Assembly (NCBI RefSeq): GCF_000067205.1 | Contig: NC_010170.1 | Span: 4,278,001 to 4,342,000, forward strand | DNA: 64,000 nt | Direction: 5' to 3' | Source of the DNA: Bordetella petrii | Lineage (GTDB): Bacteria > Pseudomonadota > Gammaproteobacteria > Burkholderiales > Burkholderiaceae_B | Shown: positions 54,956 to 63,818 of the stretch, piece by piece | Numbering within the stretch: the stretch's first letter is position 1 | Layout of the letters: each line of letters begins with the position of its first letter | Notes under the pieces: model-generated | Seen by the model: only the letters and a program-made list of their open reading frames with translations | Told to the model about the DNA's origin: nothing | Database searches by the model: none | Made by a program: the position numbers and the translations under genes

Positions 54956-55483
54956 TCATTGGGGCGTGGGCGGGTCTTGGCGGCGCGTGAACTCCAGGAC
55001 CTCGCCGCTGCGGACATTGAAGGTCAGGTGGCGGGGAGCCCCGCCGCTATCCAGCGTGAAGGTCTGGATGCTGGCCAGCGCGCCGAGATAGTCGTGTTCG
55101 AGCCGGGCGCGTTCCGGCGCCGGGCACGCCATGCGGGTGCTGGCGGGAGCCGAAATTGACAGTTTCCCACCTTGCAGCTTGTAACTGCCCATATAGCGAT
55201 TACAGCCCGAAAATCCGTTAACCCGATAATTGCCGTTCTGAGCCAGGAAAGTAAGTTGTATAGGCTCTCCGTTGTCTCCGTGCGGAATGGCCCGCAGGGA
55301 ACCATCGGACGCTGTCCAGCGGGTGAGCTCCCAGTGGGTCTGGGCCAGCGAATCGGCGCTGGTCGCGGCATTTGCCGCGGCTGCTCCTCGGGCTTCGGCC
55401 TGGCCGGTAGTGTTGGCGCAGCCGGCCAGAGCAAGTGCCAGGGCGGCAAGCAGCACGCCGCGGACAGGCGTAGGAATCGGCAT
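54956..55483 (-). CDS. META-domain lipoprotein
   Basis: 175 aa from the ATG at 55483. Lipobox LALAGC gives Cys 22 as the probable acyl site. META domain (HslJ-like): LAQTHWELTRWTASDG, NGFSGCNRYMGSYKLQGGKLSI and TRMACPAPE. Such envelope lipoproteins are linked to stress and drug tolerance; function not known. Confidence 0.85.
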   Translation of the reverse strand: MPIPTPVRGVLLAALALALAGCANTTGQAEARGAAAANAATSADSLAQTHWELTRWTASDGSLRAIPHGDNGEPIQLTFLAQNGNYRVNGFSGCNRYMGSYKLQGGKLSISAPASTRMACPAPERARLEHDYLGALASIQTFTLDSGGAPRHLTFNVRSGEVLEFTRRQDPPTPQ

Positions 55484-55631
55484 GTGGATGCTCCGTAGAT
55501 CAACACGAGTCATCTACTGTACCGCGAGGCGGCCGCTGATAAACCGCCCGTTTGCGCAACAACAAACGGGCTGTAAGGCGAATTGTATCAATTTGGCGTT
55601 TCTATTCACATAGATACACATTTGAGGTTAA
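55484..55631. other. Intergenic region with inverted repeat 55546-55571
   Basis: GCCCGTTTG (55546-55554) and CAAACGGGC (55563-55571) make a perfect 9-bp stem with an 8-base loop. An AT-rich stretch follows (55579-55631), holding TGTATC (55584-55589) and GATACA (55613-55618) as wide arms, a plausible promoter area for the regulator. No T-run marks a terminator on either strand. Confidence 0.5.
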
Positions 55632-55850
55632 ATGACAAACAGCGTCACACTACATCAGCAGCCAGACCTCGCTCCAGCCGATAACGCCGATTTTCTTGAT
55701 CCTCGCGAATCGGGCGCCGGCCGTGCATTGCCACGGCCCATCCAGCGCCACCACCCCTACCCCCAACCTCACGCAAGCCTCGTGCCGCAGCATGTCAGAT
55801 GCGGCGCGCTACCCGCACCTGGCTCCTCCCCATCCGGAAGGGAATCATGA
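55632..55850 (+). CDS. Possible small upstream ORF coupled to the regulator gene
   Basis: 72 codons. ATG at 55632 has TGAGG 5-9 bases upstream, and its stop overlaps the regulator ATG as ATGA. Against it: third positions are less GC-rich than in neighbouring genes and the Pro/His-rich product resembles nothing I know. It could be a leader peptide or chance. Confidence 0.3.
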   Translation: MTNSVTLHQQPDLAPADNADFLDPRESGAGRALPRPIQRHHPYPQPHASLVPQHVRCGALPAPGSSPSGRES

Positions 55851-56671
55851 ATAACTCGCTGGATGTCCTCTTTCTTGTTGGAGACGACACCACCCACCCA
55901 CAGCAGATCGCCGACCTGGAGCACCTGGGATTCCAAATCCACCGCTATACAGAACTGGCCGAGTTGTATACCCATGTGGCCCAGCACGGCTCCGTTTCGC
56001 TGATCGTCCTGACTGGCTCGCTACCCAAGATTCACATAGCCGCGGCGCAGTTGCGCGCCATGCGGCACACCCTCGGGATCATTGTCCTGGCCACCTTTGC
56101 TGACAGCGAAGCGCGCGTGCGCACGCTGCTGTGCGGCGCGGACGCCTGCCTGGACGTGGGCGCCAGCGGCATGGAGCTGGCCGCGGTGTTCCAGTCATTG
56201 CTGCGCCGCATTACCGAAGTCGCGCCGCCCGTCGCGGCCGAAACCGCGGCGCCGAAGCTGGCAGCAGTGGAAGCCGCCAGCCCCGCCGCCGAGCCCGCCG
56301 AACCGCCTGCCGCTGCTCCCAGCGTGCCCGGCTGGCGACTAGCCAGCAAGGGCTGGAGCCTGGTCGCGCCCAACGGCCAGGAATTGACGCTGACCACGGC
56401 GGAACGCAGCTTCTTGCTGCGCCTGGTGCGCGCCCCCGACAAGAAAGTCAGCCGCGAAACGCTGATTGCCGATGGCGTGCAATCGGGCGAAGCGGCCGAC
56501 GGCGAGCGGCGCGGCCGCTTTGTCGATGTGATGATCAGCCGCATGCGCCGCAAGGCGGCCGTCAACCATATGCGCCTGCCAATCAAGGCCGTGCACGGCT
56601 GGGGCTATATGTTCACCGCCGATGTCGTGGAAGAGGCCGGCACGCCGGACGACGGCGGCGCGGCCTCCTGA
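55847..56671 (+). CDS. Winged-helix regulator with degenerate receiver domain
   Basis: 274 aa from the ATG at 55847, with GGAAGGGA 5-12 bases upstream. Residues 1-122 have the receiver outline (LFLVGDD, LIVLTGSLP, IIVLATFADSEARVRTLLCGADACLDVG), but the phospho-Asp position is Thr (about T56) and the conserved Lys position is not Lys. An Ala/Pro linker (125-162) leads to an OmpR-type DNA-binding domain (LTLTTAERSFLLRLVRAPDKKVSRETL, DVMISRMRRK, IKAVHGWGYMF). It faces the type VI genes and may control them. Confidence 0.85.
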   Translation: MNNSLDVLFLVGDDTTHPQQIADLEHLGFQIHRYTELAELYTHVAQHGSVSLIVLTGSLPKIHIAAAQLRAMRHTLGIIVLATFADSEARVRTLLCGADACLDVGASGMELAAVFQSLLRRITEVAPPVAAETAAPKLAAVEAASPAAEPAEPPAAAPSVPGWRLASKGWSLVAPNGQELTLTTAERSFLLRLVRAPDKKVSRETLIADGVQSGEAADGERRGRFVDVMISRMRRKAAVNHMRLPIKAVHGWGYMFTADVVEEAGTPDDGGAAS

Positions 56672-56674
56672 GGC

Positions 56675-58129
56675 TTACTCGAACACGTGGGAAATCGATG
56701 CCGAGCCGCCGGCGCTGACATTGATGGAAGTTTCGTAGTCGGGCGCGGCAGGGTTGCGGATGGTGACGCGATGTCGTCCCGGCGTCAACGTCAGTTCGGT
56801 CAACGGCGGGCTGATGCCGCGCGAACGGCCATCCACCAGCACCTCGCCCCACGGTTGCACATGCACTCGCACCGCCACTGACGCGGGCGGCGCTTCTTCG
56901 GGCGCAGCGGCGGCATCGGCAGCTTCCGCCGAAGCAGCGCCCTCGGCATTGGCTGCGCCCTCGGCCGTGGCGCCGGTCGCCGCGGCGGCATCGGCCGGCG
57001 CGCTCTCAGCCGCCCCAGCCTGACCACCCGCCTCAGGCGTGGCGGCCGCCCCCACCGGCGCACCCGGCGGATTCTCGCCGGGTACCGGATTCGCGGCAGA
57101 CGAAGACCCGGCTGACGGCGACGCGGCGTCCGCGGGCGCTGGAGTTGGCGCCGTAGCGCTTGGCGGCTGTGCCGGTGCGAACGGCGCGTCGGCCGGCTCC
57201 TGAGCGGGTGGCGCGGCGGGCGCGGCACCTTCCGCAGGCGGCGCGGCCGGGCTGGCCTCGCGCGGCGCGTTCAGGTCGGACAGCGCGGGCGGCGTCGGCA
57301 CCGGCGCCTGTGACGGCGGCGCGGTGGGCGCTTCTGCAGGCGCAGGGTCCTGGCGAGCCGACTGCGGGGCAGTCGCTTCCGGGCGCAGCCACAGGTAAAC
57401 AGCAAACGCCACCGTCGCCAATACCCCCAGCAATACCAGCAAGGGCACGCGCGGGCCCGGCGCCGGCTTGGCGGCGGCCGCCACCGGCGGCAGCGCGGGT
57501 TCGGGATCGGGGGTCAGGGCTGGCGGTTCGGCGGGTGGCTGAGGCACTGGCGCCGGCGCAAGCTCGAAGGCCTGCGCGAAGGCATCCATGTCCTGCGGGC
57601 GCGCGGCATGCTTCATCGACAGCCCGCGGTCCACCGCCTGCAAAAAGCCAGGATCGTAAGCGCCCAGGTCACGCCCGGCCAGCGGCTCGTATGTGTCCTT
57701 GACGCAGCGTGCCAGCGCGGCCGGCGGCGCAAAGCCCACCAGCAAGCTATGGGCCAGCGCGCTCAAGGCGTAAATGTCGGTCCAGGGGCCGCAGGGCTGT
57801 TCGGGGTCGTCGGTGTACTGCTCGAACGCGGCATAGCCTTCCATGCGCGCGCCGCCGTCGGCATCGGCCGTGGGTTCCAGCGGCGGCACCAGCAAGTGCG
57901 CCTTGCCGGTGGTGTCCAGGCCGACGGTGCTCATGGCGATGGCGCCGTGCACGCGGCCTTTGGCGTGCAATTCGGCCAGCGGCGCGGCCACGTCCGCCAG
58001 CACGCGGCGGATCCGCGCCTGTGGCACGCCGCCGCTGGCGGCTGCCGCAATCGCGCTCAGGGGCCGGTGGCCGTACGCGTCGCCCGCGGGCGTGTGGCGG
58101 TTCGGCAAAGTGGCGAAAGATGCGCTCAT
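56675..58129 (-). CDS. Membrane pseudokinase with PEGA domain, T6SS-associated
   Basis: 484 aa. Residues 36-190 resemble a Ser/Thr kinase C-lobe (LAELHAKGRVHGAIAMSTVGL, GYAAFEQY, GPWTDIYALSALAHSLL), but the N-lobe, the HRD Asp, the catalytic Lys and DFG are missing. Helix at 229-248, then a 165-residue Pro/Ala-rich region and a C-terminal PEGA domain (about 416-484, VHVQPWGEVLVDGRSRG). Probably inner-membrane with PEGA in the periplasm. It follows tagF by 31 bases and is convergent with the regulator. Confidence 0.8.
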   Translation of the reverse strand: MSASFATLPNRHTPAGDAYGHRPLSAIAAAASGGVPQARIRRVLADVAAPLAELHAKGRVHGAIAMSTVGLDTTGKAHLLVPPLEPTADADGGARMEGYAAFEQYTDDPEQPCGPWTDIYALSALAHSLLVGFAPPAALARCVKDTYEPLAGRDLGAYDPGFLQAVDRGLSMKHAARPQDMDAFAQAFELAPAPVPQPPAEPPALTPDPEPALPPVAAAAKPAPGPRVPLLVLLGVLATVAFAVYLWLRPEATAPQSARQDPAPAEAPTAPPSQAPVPTPPALSDLNAPREASPAAPPAEGAAPAAPPAQEPADAPFAPAQPPSATAPTPAPADAASPSAGSSSAANPVPGENPPGAPVGAAATPEAGGQAGAAESAPADAAAATGATAEGAANAEGAASAEAADAAAAPEEAPPASVAVRVHVQPWGEVLVDGRSRGISPPLTELTLTPGRHRVTIRNPAAPDYETSINVSAGGSASISHVFE

Positions 58130-58160
58130 AATCGGGCTCCGGGCATGTCAGCTCGCTGCC

Positions 58161-58865
58161 CTAGCGCCAGGCCGGCAGCGATGCGAACAATCGGGTGAAC
58201 AGCGCGGCGTTCAGCGAACCGCCGTGCACGTAGGTCTGCAGCGCCGCGCCGTCGACCTGGTTGGTCCACCAGTAACTGGTATGCGAACTGGGGTTGAAGC
58301 AGAACGGCAGGTCGGGCCAGGCCGCCAGGCTGTGCGAGGCCACCGGTTCGGCGCCGCCGTCCAGCCCGGCATTCAAGATATCCATGATGTCGCTGCCGCT
58401 GGACCGTTCCACGGGCCGCGCCGCGCCCGGCACGCGAATATCCAGCAGCTCGCGGTCGAACTGCTCGGCCGCGCAGCCGTGCCGCACCGCCGACAGCATG
58501 CTGGCGCCGATCTGCCGGTAATACTCGGTGGCGCCATCCAGCATGCTGCTGTGGTATGCGTCGGCGGGAATCGCCATGATTACGCACAGGGGGTAGCCAC
58601 GCCCTACCCGGTCGCGACTGGGCGCGATGCAGCCCAACTGCGCCCCGTTGCCGCTGGGCCCCGACGGAATGGCGAAATTCCAGATCGGGGCGGCCGCGAA
58701 GCTGCGCGCCGCGCTGTCGTCGGGCGCCTGCTTCAGCGCAGCCAGCCCGTACTGCAGCCAGCGGTCCCACCACGCGATCAGTTCGCGCGGCAGGCGGCGG
58801 TGCACGAAATCGCCCGCGGCGGGAATCTTCCCGTACCAGCCCAGTTTCTCCGTTGCATCGTCCAT
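58161..58865 (-). CDS. tagF: TagF, type VI secretion-associated protein
   Basis: 234 aa from the ATG at 58865. A GTG at 58907 would add 14 residues, but GWYGKIPAAGDFVHRRLPREL near the start matches the DUF2094/TagF family at the shorter start. WWDRWLQYGL and SSHTSYWWTN are also typical. TagF is a post-translational regulator of T6SS in some bacteria. 42 bases after tssM. Confidence 0.88.
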   Translation of the reverse strand: MDDATEKLGWYGKIPAAGDFVHRRLPRELIAWWDRWLQYGLAALKQAPDDSAARSFAAAPIWNFAIPSGPSGNGAQLGCIAPSRDRVGRGYPLCVIMAIPADAYHSSMLDGATEYYRQIGASMLSAVRHGCAAEQFDRELLDIRVPGAARPVERSSGSDIMDILNAGLDGGAEPVASHSLAAWPDLPFCFNPSSHTSYWWTNQVDGAALQTYVHGGSLNAALFTRLFASLPAWR

Positions 58866-58907
58866 CGTGAATTCCGTCCAGAACCTGTTCACACGGGATG
58901 AAGCCAC

Positions 58908-61900
58908 TTACTTGCCAGGGCAGGCGAACCCCTGCATCTCGGCAAGATGGAAAGGACTTTTCACGCTGCTGGCCGTGATCTCCAGCACCACCTTGCGGCC
59001 ATTGATGTCGAAAGTGGCAATCGTCACCTCGGGCGACGAACCGCGCCGCAGCTGCGCCTTGTCCAGCAGGCGGTTCAAGGCCCACGGCCCCGATGCCGAC
59101 AGCCCGGCCGGGCCGGCCTGCGGCGTCAGCTCGATGCGCGCCTGGTTGGTGCCGCGCGGCCCCGGCCATTGCACATTAGTGGCCACCTGCGGCCCATGCG
59201 CGTAGCGCACCGTCTGGCCGTCCACATCCATCAGGAACTGCGTGATCTGGGCATCCATTTCGAGCGGCCGGATCGCAACGCGGTACGAAGGCAGCGGGTT
59301 GCCCGCGGTGAAATACACATCTCGGATGACGCTGGCGCGTTGGAACGAATCCAGGTAGGCCGCCTTGTCGCCCTGCTTGCCGTCGATGCCCGGCTTGAAA
59401 CGCCAGCGCGACCCGGACACGTCGATCTGCGAGGCCAGGTGCTTCTGGAAGAAATCATCCATCATGCCGTTGGGCCCGAACAGCCGCGCCATGTCGTTGG
59501 GCGCCACATCGCGCGACGAGCCGCTGGCGAACGGATAGCGGCCCGCGATCGACTGCCGGCAAAACACGCCAATGGTCGCCGTCACGGTGTCGCCCATGCG
59601 CTCGCGCGTGGCCTCGGAGATTTCGCCCGACGCCTTCACCGACAGCGTATTGAGCAGGTCGCGCAGCGGCTCGGGCAGGCGGCCCGCTTCGGCGCGCAGC
59701 TTGGTGACCACGTCCGAGCCCGGCGCCGGGCTGGCGCTGCGCAGCGCCGCGTCGGCCGCCGTCAGGTAGGTGTACAGCTCATTGATCAGACCGGTGGTGG
59801 CGGTGATGGCGGGCGGCGCGCCCTGGCCGTCGCTTTGCGCCAGGCGGCGATACGGTTCGAAATGCAGGTCGACGATGCGCTCCAGCTTTTCGTCCGATGC
59901 ATCGGCGCGCATCGCGGCGCTGGGACCGGTAGGACCGAACATCTGCTCCAGGGCCTCGCGCGTGCTGCTGACCCGGTTGCGCGCCTGATCCATCAGCGAC
60001 TGCCCGTCGCCAGTGTCGCGCAGCAGCGAAGTCTCTCGCGCCACCCCCTGCACCAGCTTCACCAGCGGCGACTCTGGCGCGGACAGAGTGCGCGCCATCT
60101 GGATATTCTGCAGCAGCGAGGTAGTGGGCGCCAGCTGCAGGTCGTTCAGGTAGCCATCCCACTGTTCGACGTAGTCGTTCATGTACAGCCGCTTGATGTC
60201 CACGATCAACTGCTGCTGCGCGCGCTGGTCCAGAATGCCCGGCGCCTCGATGTTCAGCACCCACGCGTCATCCTGGCGCAGCAGGTCGGCCACCCGCGTC
60301 ACGCGCTGGTTGAACACTTTCCAGTAGCCGTTGTAGCTGTACAGCGACGGGATTCCGTCGGTCAGCGGCTTGCCGCTCTTGCGCACGAACACCGCGCTGG
60401 CCTGCGGCCCGCCCAGCGTAATGGCGGTCTGCTGCGGCCCCTGGTCGGTGTTGGCCAGCATGCGGCGCAGGCGGCTGTAGGCGCGCTGGGCCAGCGTGTA
60501 GCGGGCCAGCCGCTCGCGCGCCTGCTTGACCAGCTCGTCGTCGCGCGGGAACGGCGACGACAGCACGCGGCCCTGCACCAGATTGCGCAGGTGCAGCGAC
60601 ATCAGGTCGTACTGGCGGCGCGTGTAGCCCTCGGGCAGGGTCTTCTGCATGTCGGACAGCAGCCAGGCATGCATGAACTCGGCATCGTAGTGGTCGGCCT
60701 CGTAGAGCATCAGGTAGGCGCGCAGCGCCTCATACGAGAACTCCAGATCGTCGGGGGCAGCCTTGCGCAACGCGGTCTCTACCCGCCGGGCGATCTGCGG
60801 CACCAGCACCTGTTCCAGCGTGCCGCGGTACACGCCCTGCGCGGCCGCCTGCACCTTCTGGCCCTGGTACAGGCCGAACTGGTAGTTCAGGGGCGGCGAA
60901 TCCAGTTCGAAGTTGGCGTGGCGGGGCAAATACCAGAGGCTGTCCAGAAACGGCATCAGGCCCAGCACGTCGCCCGCCTGGGTGATCTTGATATCGCGGC
61001 CCAGCTTTTCCACCGTGGGCACGCGGCGCGATACCTCGGCCACATAAGCCTTGTTACTGCGGTAGCTGACCACCCAGCCCACCAGCAGCGCGACGAACAG
61101 CGCGGCGATCAGGCCATAGCCGGCCCAATGCAGGCGGCGGTAGCGGCGTTCCCAACGCAGGTTGCGCCCGGCCAGGCCCGCCTCGCGGAAAATCACGTCC
61201 TGCAACAGGCCCTTTAAGAAGTAGCTGCGGCCGTCGCCTTCGCCCGGCACGCTGGCCGCGGGCGCCGGCCCGCCGTCGATGCGCAGATAGCGCTTCAGAT
61301 AGCCGGTAACCTGGTCGAACGTCTCGCCACCCTGCGTGCCGCTGGTGAAATACACGCCGCGCGGCACCAGGCGCGCCTCGTACTTCGAGGTGGCGAACAC
61401 GTCGCTCAGGAAGTGCCCCAGTACCGCCTGCAGTCCGGCGAACTGCTGCGGCAGCATATAGGCAAGCGCGCGGCGCGATGCGTCGGTTTCGGCGGCCAGC
61501 ACTTCGGGCAGCGCATCGTCCAGGCGCCGCTTCAGCAATTCGTACTCGGCGTGGAAGGCGTCATACAGATCGAAATCCGCTTCCTGCGTGCGGGTGTACG
61601 GCAGCGTGAAGCCCCACACCTGCGACAGGTCTTCGCGGTTGAACGATGCGAAGTACTCCTCGAAGCCCGACAGCAGGTCGGCCTTGGTCACCAGCACATA
61701 TACCGGAAACTGGATACCCAGCTGCTCGCGCAGCTCTTGCAGCCGGCGCCGCAGCACCGCCGCGTGCTGCACGCGCTCGGCATCGGACGCGGCCAGCAGG
61801 TCTTCGACGCTGACAGTCAGCATCGCGCCATTGATGGGCTGGCGGCCGCGGAATTTCGACAGCAGCCGCAAAAAGCCCTTCCACTCTTCCTCGTCGCCGG

Positions 61901-62519
61901 TGGCGTCGCTTTCGTGGGTGGTGTAACGGCCGGCGGTATCCAGCAACACTGCATCGTCGGTGAACCACCAATCGCAGTTGCGCGTGCCGCCCACCCCGCG
62001 CAGCGCTACCTTGCCAAAGCGGTCGGCCAGCGGGAAATTCAGGCCGGAATTCACCAGGGCCGTGGTCTTGCCGGCCCCCGGCGCGCCAATGATCACGTAC
62101 CAGGGCAGCTGGTACAGGTACTGCTTCGAAAAGCGGTCGAGCGACAGGCGCCGTTTGTTGCCCTCGAAGCGCGTCTTGCGCAGCAACTCCACCGCCTCAT
62201 TGAAGCGCTCTTCCAGCTGGCGGATCTCGGGGTTGCCGGGCTCGGGCTCGGCCTTTTTCTTGGTTGCCGGCTTGCGCAACTGGCCCAGCAGTTGCGCGTT
62301 CAGGCGGCCTTCGCGCCATTTGCGCCACAAGATGCGCAGCAGCCACAGGCCGAACAGCACGGCGATGACGATGATGCGCGTCGTCTCGCTTTCCAGCGGC
62401 CGCGTCGCGCCGATGGCAAGCAACGGGCCGGCGATCCATATCAGCAGCGCCAGGGCCACCAGGCCGAAGAAATTCCACAAGCCCCGGCTGAACAAGAAAC
62501 CGAATACGTTATGAATCAT
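58908..62519 (-). CDS. tssM: TssM (IcmF family), T6SS membrane complex
   Basis: 1203 aa. Two N-terminal helices (about 13-37 and 48-66), a cytoplasmic NTPase-like domain with Walker A GAPGAGKT at 145-152, a third helix (about 445-466) and a long periplasmic part. Forms the trans-envelope complex with TssL and TssJ. Its start overlaps the tssL stop by 4 bases. Confidence 0.95.
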   Translation of the reverse strand: MIHNVFGFLFSRGLWNFFGLVALALLIWIAGPLLAIGATRPLESETTRIIVIAVLFGLWLLRILWRKWREGRLNAQLLGQLRKPATKKKAEPEPGNPEIRQLEERFNEAVELLRKTRFEGNKRRLSLDRFSKQYLYQLPWYVIIGAPGAGKTTALVNSGLNFPLADRFGKVALRGVGGTRNCDWWFTDDAVLLDTAGRYTTHESDATGDEEEWKGFLRLLSKFRGRQPINGAMLTVSVEDLLAASDAERVQHAAVLRRRLQELREQLGIQFPVYVLVTKADLLSGFEEYFASFNREDLSQVWGFTLPYTRTQEADFDLYDAFHAEYELLKRRLDDALPEVLAAETDASRRALAYMLPQQFAGLQAVLGHFLSDVFATSKYEARLVPRGVYFTSGTQGGETFDQVTGYLKRYLRIDGGPAPAASVPGEGDGRSYFLKGLLQDVIFREAGLAGRNLRWERRYRRLHWAGYGLIAALFVALLVGWVVSYRSNKAYVAEVSRRVPTVEKLGRDIKITQAGDVLGLMPFLDSLWYLPRHANFELDSPPLNYQFGLYQGQKVQAAAQGVYRGTLEQVLVPQIARRVETALRKAAPDDLEFSYEALRAYLMLYEADHYDAEFMHAWLLSDMQKTLPEGYTRRQYDLMSLHLRNLVQGRVLSSPFPRDDELVKQARERLARYTLAQRAYSRLRRMLANTDQGPQQTAITLGGPQASAVFVRKSGKPLTDGIPSLYSYNGYWKVFNQRVTRVADLLRQDDAWVLNIEAPGILDQRAQQQLIVDIKRLYMNDYVEQWDGYLNDLQLAPTTSLLQNIQMARTLSAPESPLVKLVQGVARETSLLRDTGDGQSLMDQARNRVSSTREALEQMFGPTGPSAAMRADASDEKLERIVDLHFEPYRRLAQSDGQGAPPAITATTGLINELYTYLTAADAALRSASPAPGSDVVTKLRAEAGRLPEPLRDLLNTLSVKASGEISEATRERMGDTVTATIGVFCRQSIAGRYPFASGSSRDVAPNDMARLFGPNGMMDDFFQKHLASQIDVSGSRWRFKPGIDGKQGDKAAYLDSFQRASVIRDVYFTAGNPLPSYRVAIRPLEMDAQITQFLMDVDGQTVRYAHGPQVATNVQWPGPRGTNQARIELTPQAGPAGLSASGPWALNRLLDKAQLRRGSSPEVTIATFDINGRKVVLEITASSVKSPFHLAEMQGFACPGK

Positions 62520-63799
62520 TGCCGCGCACCCTCGACCGTATCTTCCCGAGGCACCGGCGGCACCATCAGCGTGATTTCGACGCGGCGATTACGCGACCGC
62601 CCCGCCGCCGTATCGTTGGGCGCCACCGGATCGGCATCGCCGCGCCCCTCGGCGCGCACGCGTTGCGGATTGTCCAGGCGCGCTTCCAGCAGTTCCTTTA
62701 CCGCATCCGCGCGCGCCTGCGACAAGTGCCAGTTCGACGGGTAGCGCGCGCCGCGCATGGGAATGTTGTCGGTATAGCCGCGCACCAGGATGTTGCCCTG
62801 GGTCTCGCGCAAGGCGTCAGCCACACGGGACAGCACCGGCAGGTACTGCTCGCGCACCTCGGCCGAGCCGGATTCGAACAGGCCGTCGCCGCGCAGCACC
62901 ACCACACTGCGGTCGACCTCGTCACGTACCGTGACCAGGTCGTCGCGGATCTCGGGTGCCAAAAATACCGCCAGCCGTGGCGACGGCGCGGGCCGGCGCG
63001 TCGGGGCAATCTGCACGGTGGGCGGCTTCACATTGCTGATGGCCGTGAATACGGCATCCGACTGGTTGCTCAGGCTCCAGGCCAGCCCCCAGTAGATGGC
63101 CAGCGCCAATACGGCGGCCAGCGCGCCGAATACCCATAGCGGCACCGGCAGGCGCCGCAGCTGAGTCTGGGCCGGCACGTCCTGCCAGTGCGGCGACAGC
63201 GCTCGCGGGTACTCGCCGCGCGCGCTGCGCAGAATGCGCAGCAGGCGCTGGCGCAGCGTCTCGAGCTGCGAGCGGCCATTATCGGCTACCCGGTAACGGC
63301 CTTCGAAACCCAGCACCAGGCAGTAGTACAGCAATTCGAGCAGGTCCAGGTGCTGGCTGGGGTTCTGCGACAGTTTGGCCAGCAGCTGGAAGAACTTCTC
63401 GCCGCCCCAGGTTTCGTTGTGGAACGTCACCAGCAGGCTATGGGCCGACCAGACGCCGTTGCCTCCCCAGGGCGTCAGGGCCGCCGCCTCGTCCAGCGCC
63501 GTGCACAAACAGTAGCGCGCCCCCAGGATGGTTTCATTGGAAATGCCGGCCTGCTGGGCGCGCAATTCGAACTGCCGGATCTCGTCCAGCAGGTGTTCGC
63601 GCAGCATGGCCGGCGACGGGTGCGATGTGGTGGCGCGAATCTGCGGAATCAGGTCAAGCAGCGGGTTGGCCGCCGCCACTAGCGGATTCGAGCCGCTGAT
63701 CACATATTCGTAAGGGCGCAGCCGGCTTGATGCCGACGCGGAGCCTTCGGGCATGCCTGAACCCAGCGGGCCGGGCATGGCGGTATCGGAAGCGTGCAT
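62516..63799 (-). CDS. tssL: TssL (DotU) with C-terminal OmpA domain
   Basis: 427 aa from the ATG at 63799, with GGAGA 6 bases upstream. The cytoplasmic DotU domain (about 35-205) contains ETILGARYCLCTALDEAA and WGGEKFFQLLAKL. One helix (219-243) leads to a periplasmic OmpA-like peptidoglycan-binding domain (VRGYTDNIPMRGARYPSNWHLSQARA, GRSRNRRVEI). The fusion anchors the membrane complex to the cell wall without a separate TagL. 19 bases after tssK. Confidence 0.94.
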   Translation of the reverse strand: MHASDTAMPGPLGSGMPEGSASASSRLRPYEYVISGSNPLVAAANPLLDLIPQIRATTSHPSPAMLREHLLDEIRQFELRAQQAGISNETILGARYCLCTALDEAAALTPWGGNGVWSAHSLLVTFHNETWGGEKFFQLLAKLSQNPSQHLDLLELLYYCLVLGFEGRYRVADNGRSQLETLRQRLLRILRSARGEYPRALSPHWQDVPAQTQLRRLPVPLWVFGALAAVLALAIYWGLAWSLSNQSDAVFTAISNVKPPTVQIAPTRRPAPSPRLAVFLAPEIRDDLVTVRDEVDRSVVVLRGDGLFESGSAEVREQYLPVLSRVADALRETQGNILVRGYTDNIPMRGARYPSNWHLSQARADAVKELLEARLDNPQRVRAEGRGDADPVAPNDTAAGRSRNRRVEITLMVPPVPREDTVEGARQ

Positions 63800-63818
63800 G
63801 ATGTCTCCGGCCGGGGTC

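Noticed and set aside
56881..57540. Repeat array in the Pro/Ala-rich part of the pseudokinase gene
   Set aside because: The low complexity comes from the encoded spacer; no fixed-length repeat unit is visible.
58947..61217. 756-codon open frame antisense to tssM
   Set aside because: Shadow of the TssM coding sequence; no recognisable motif or start signal.
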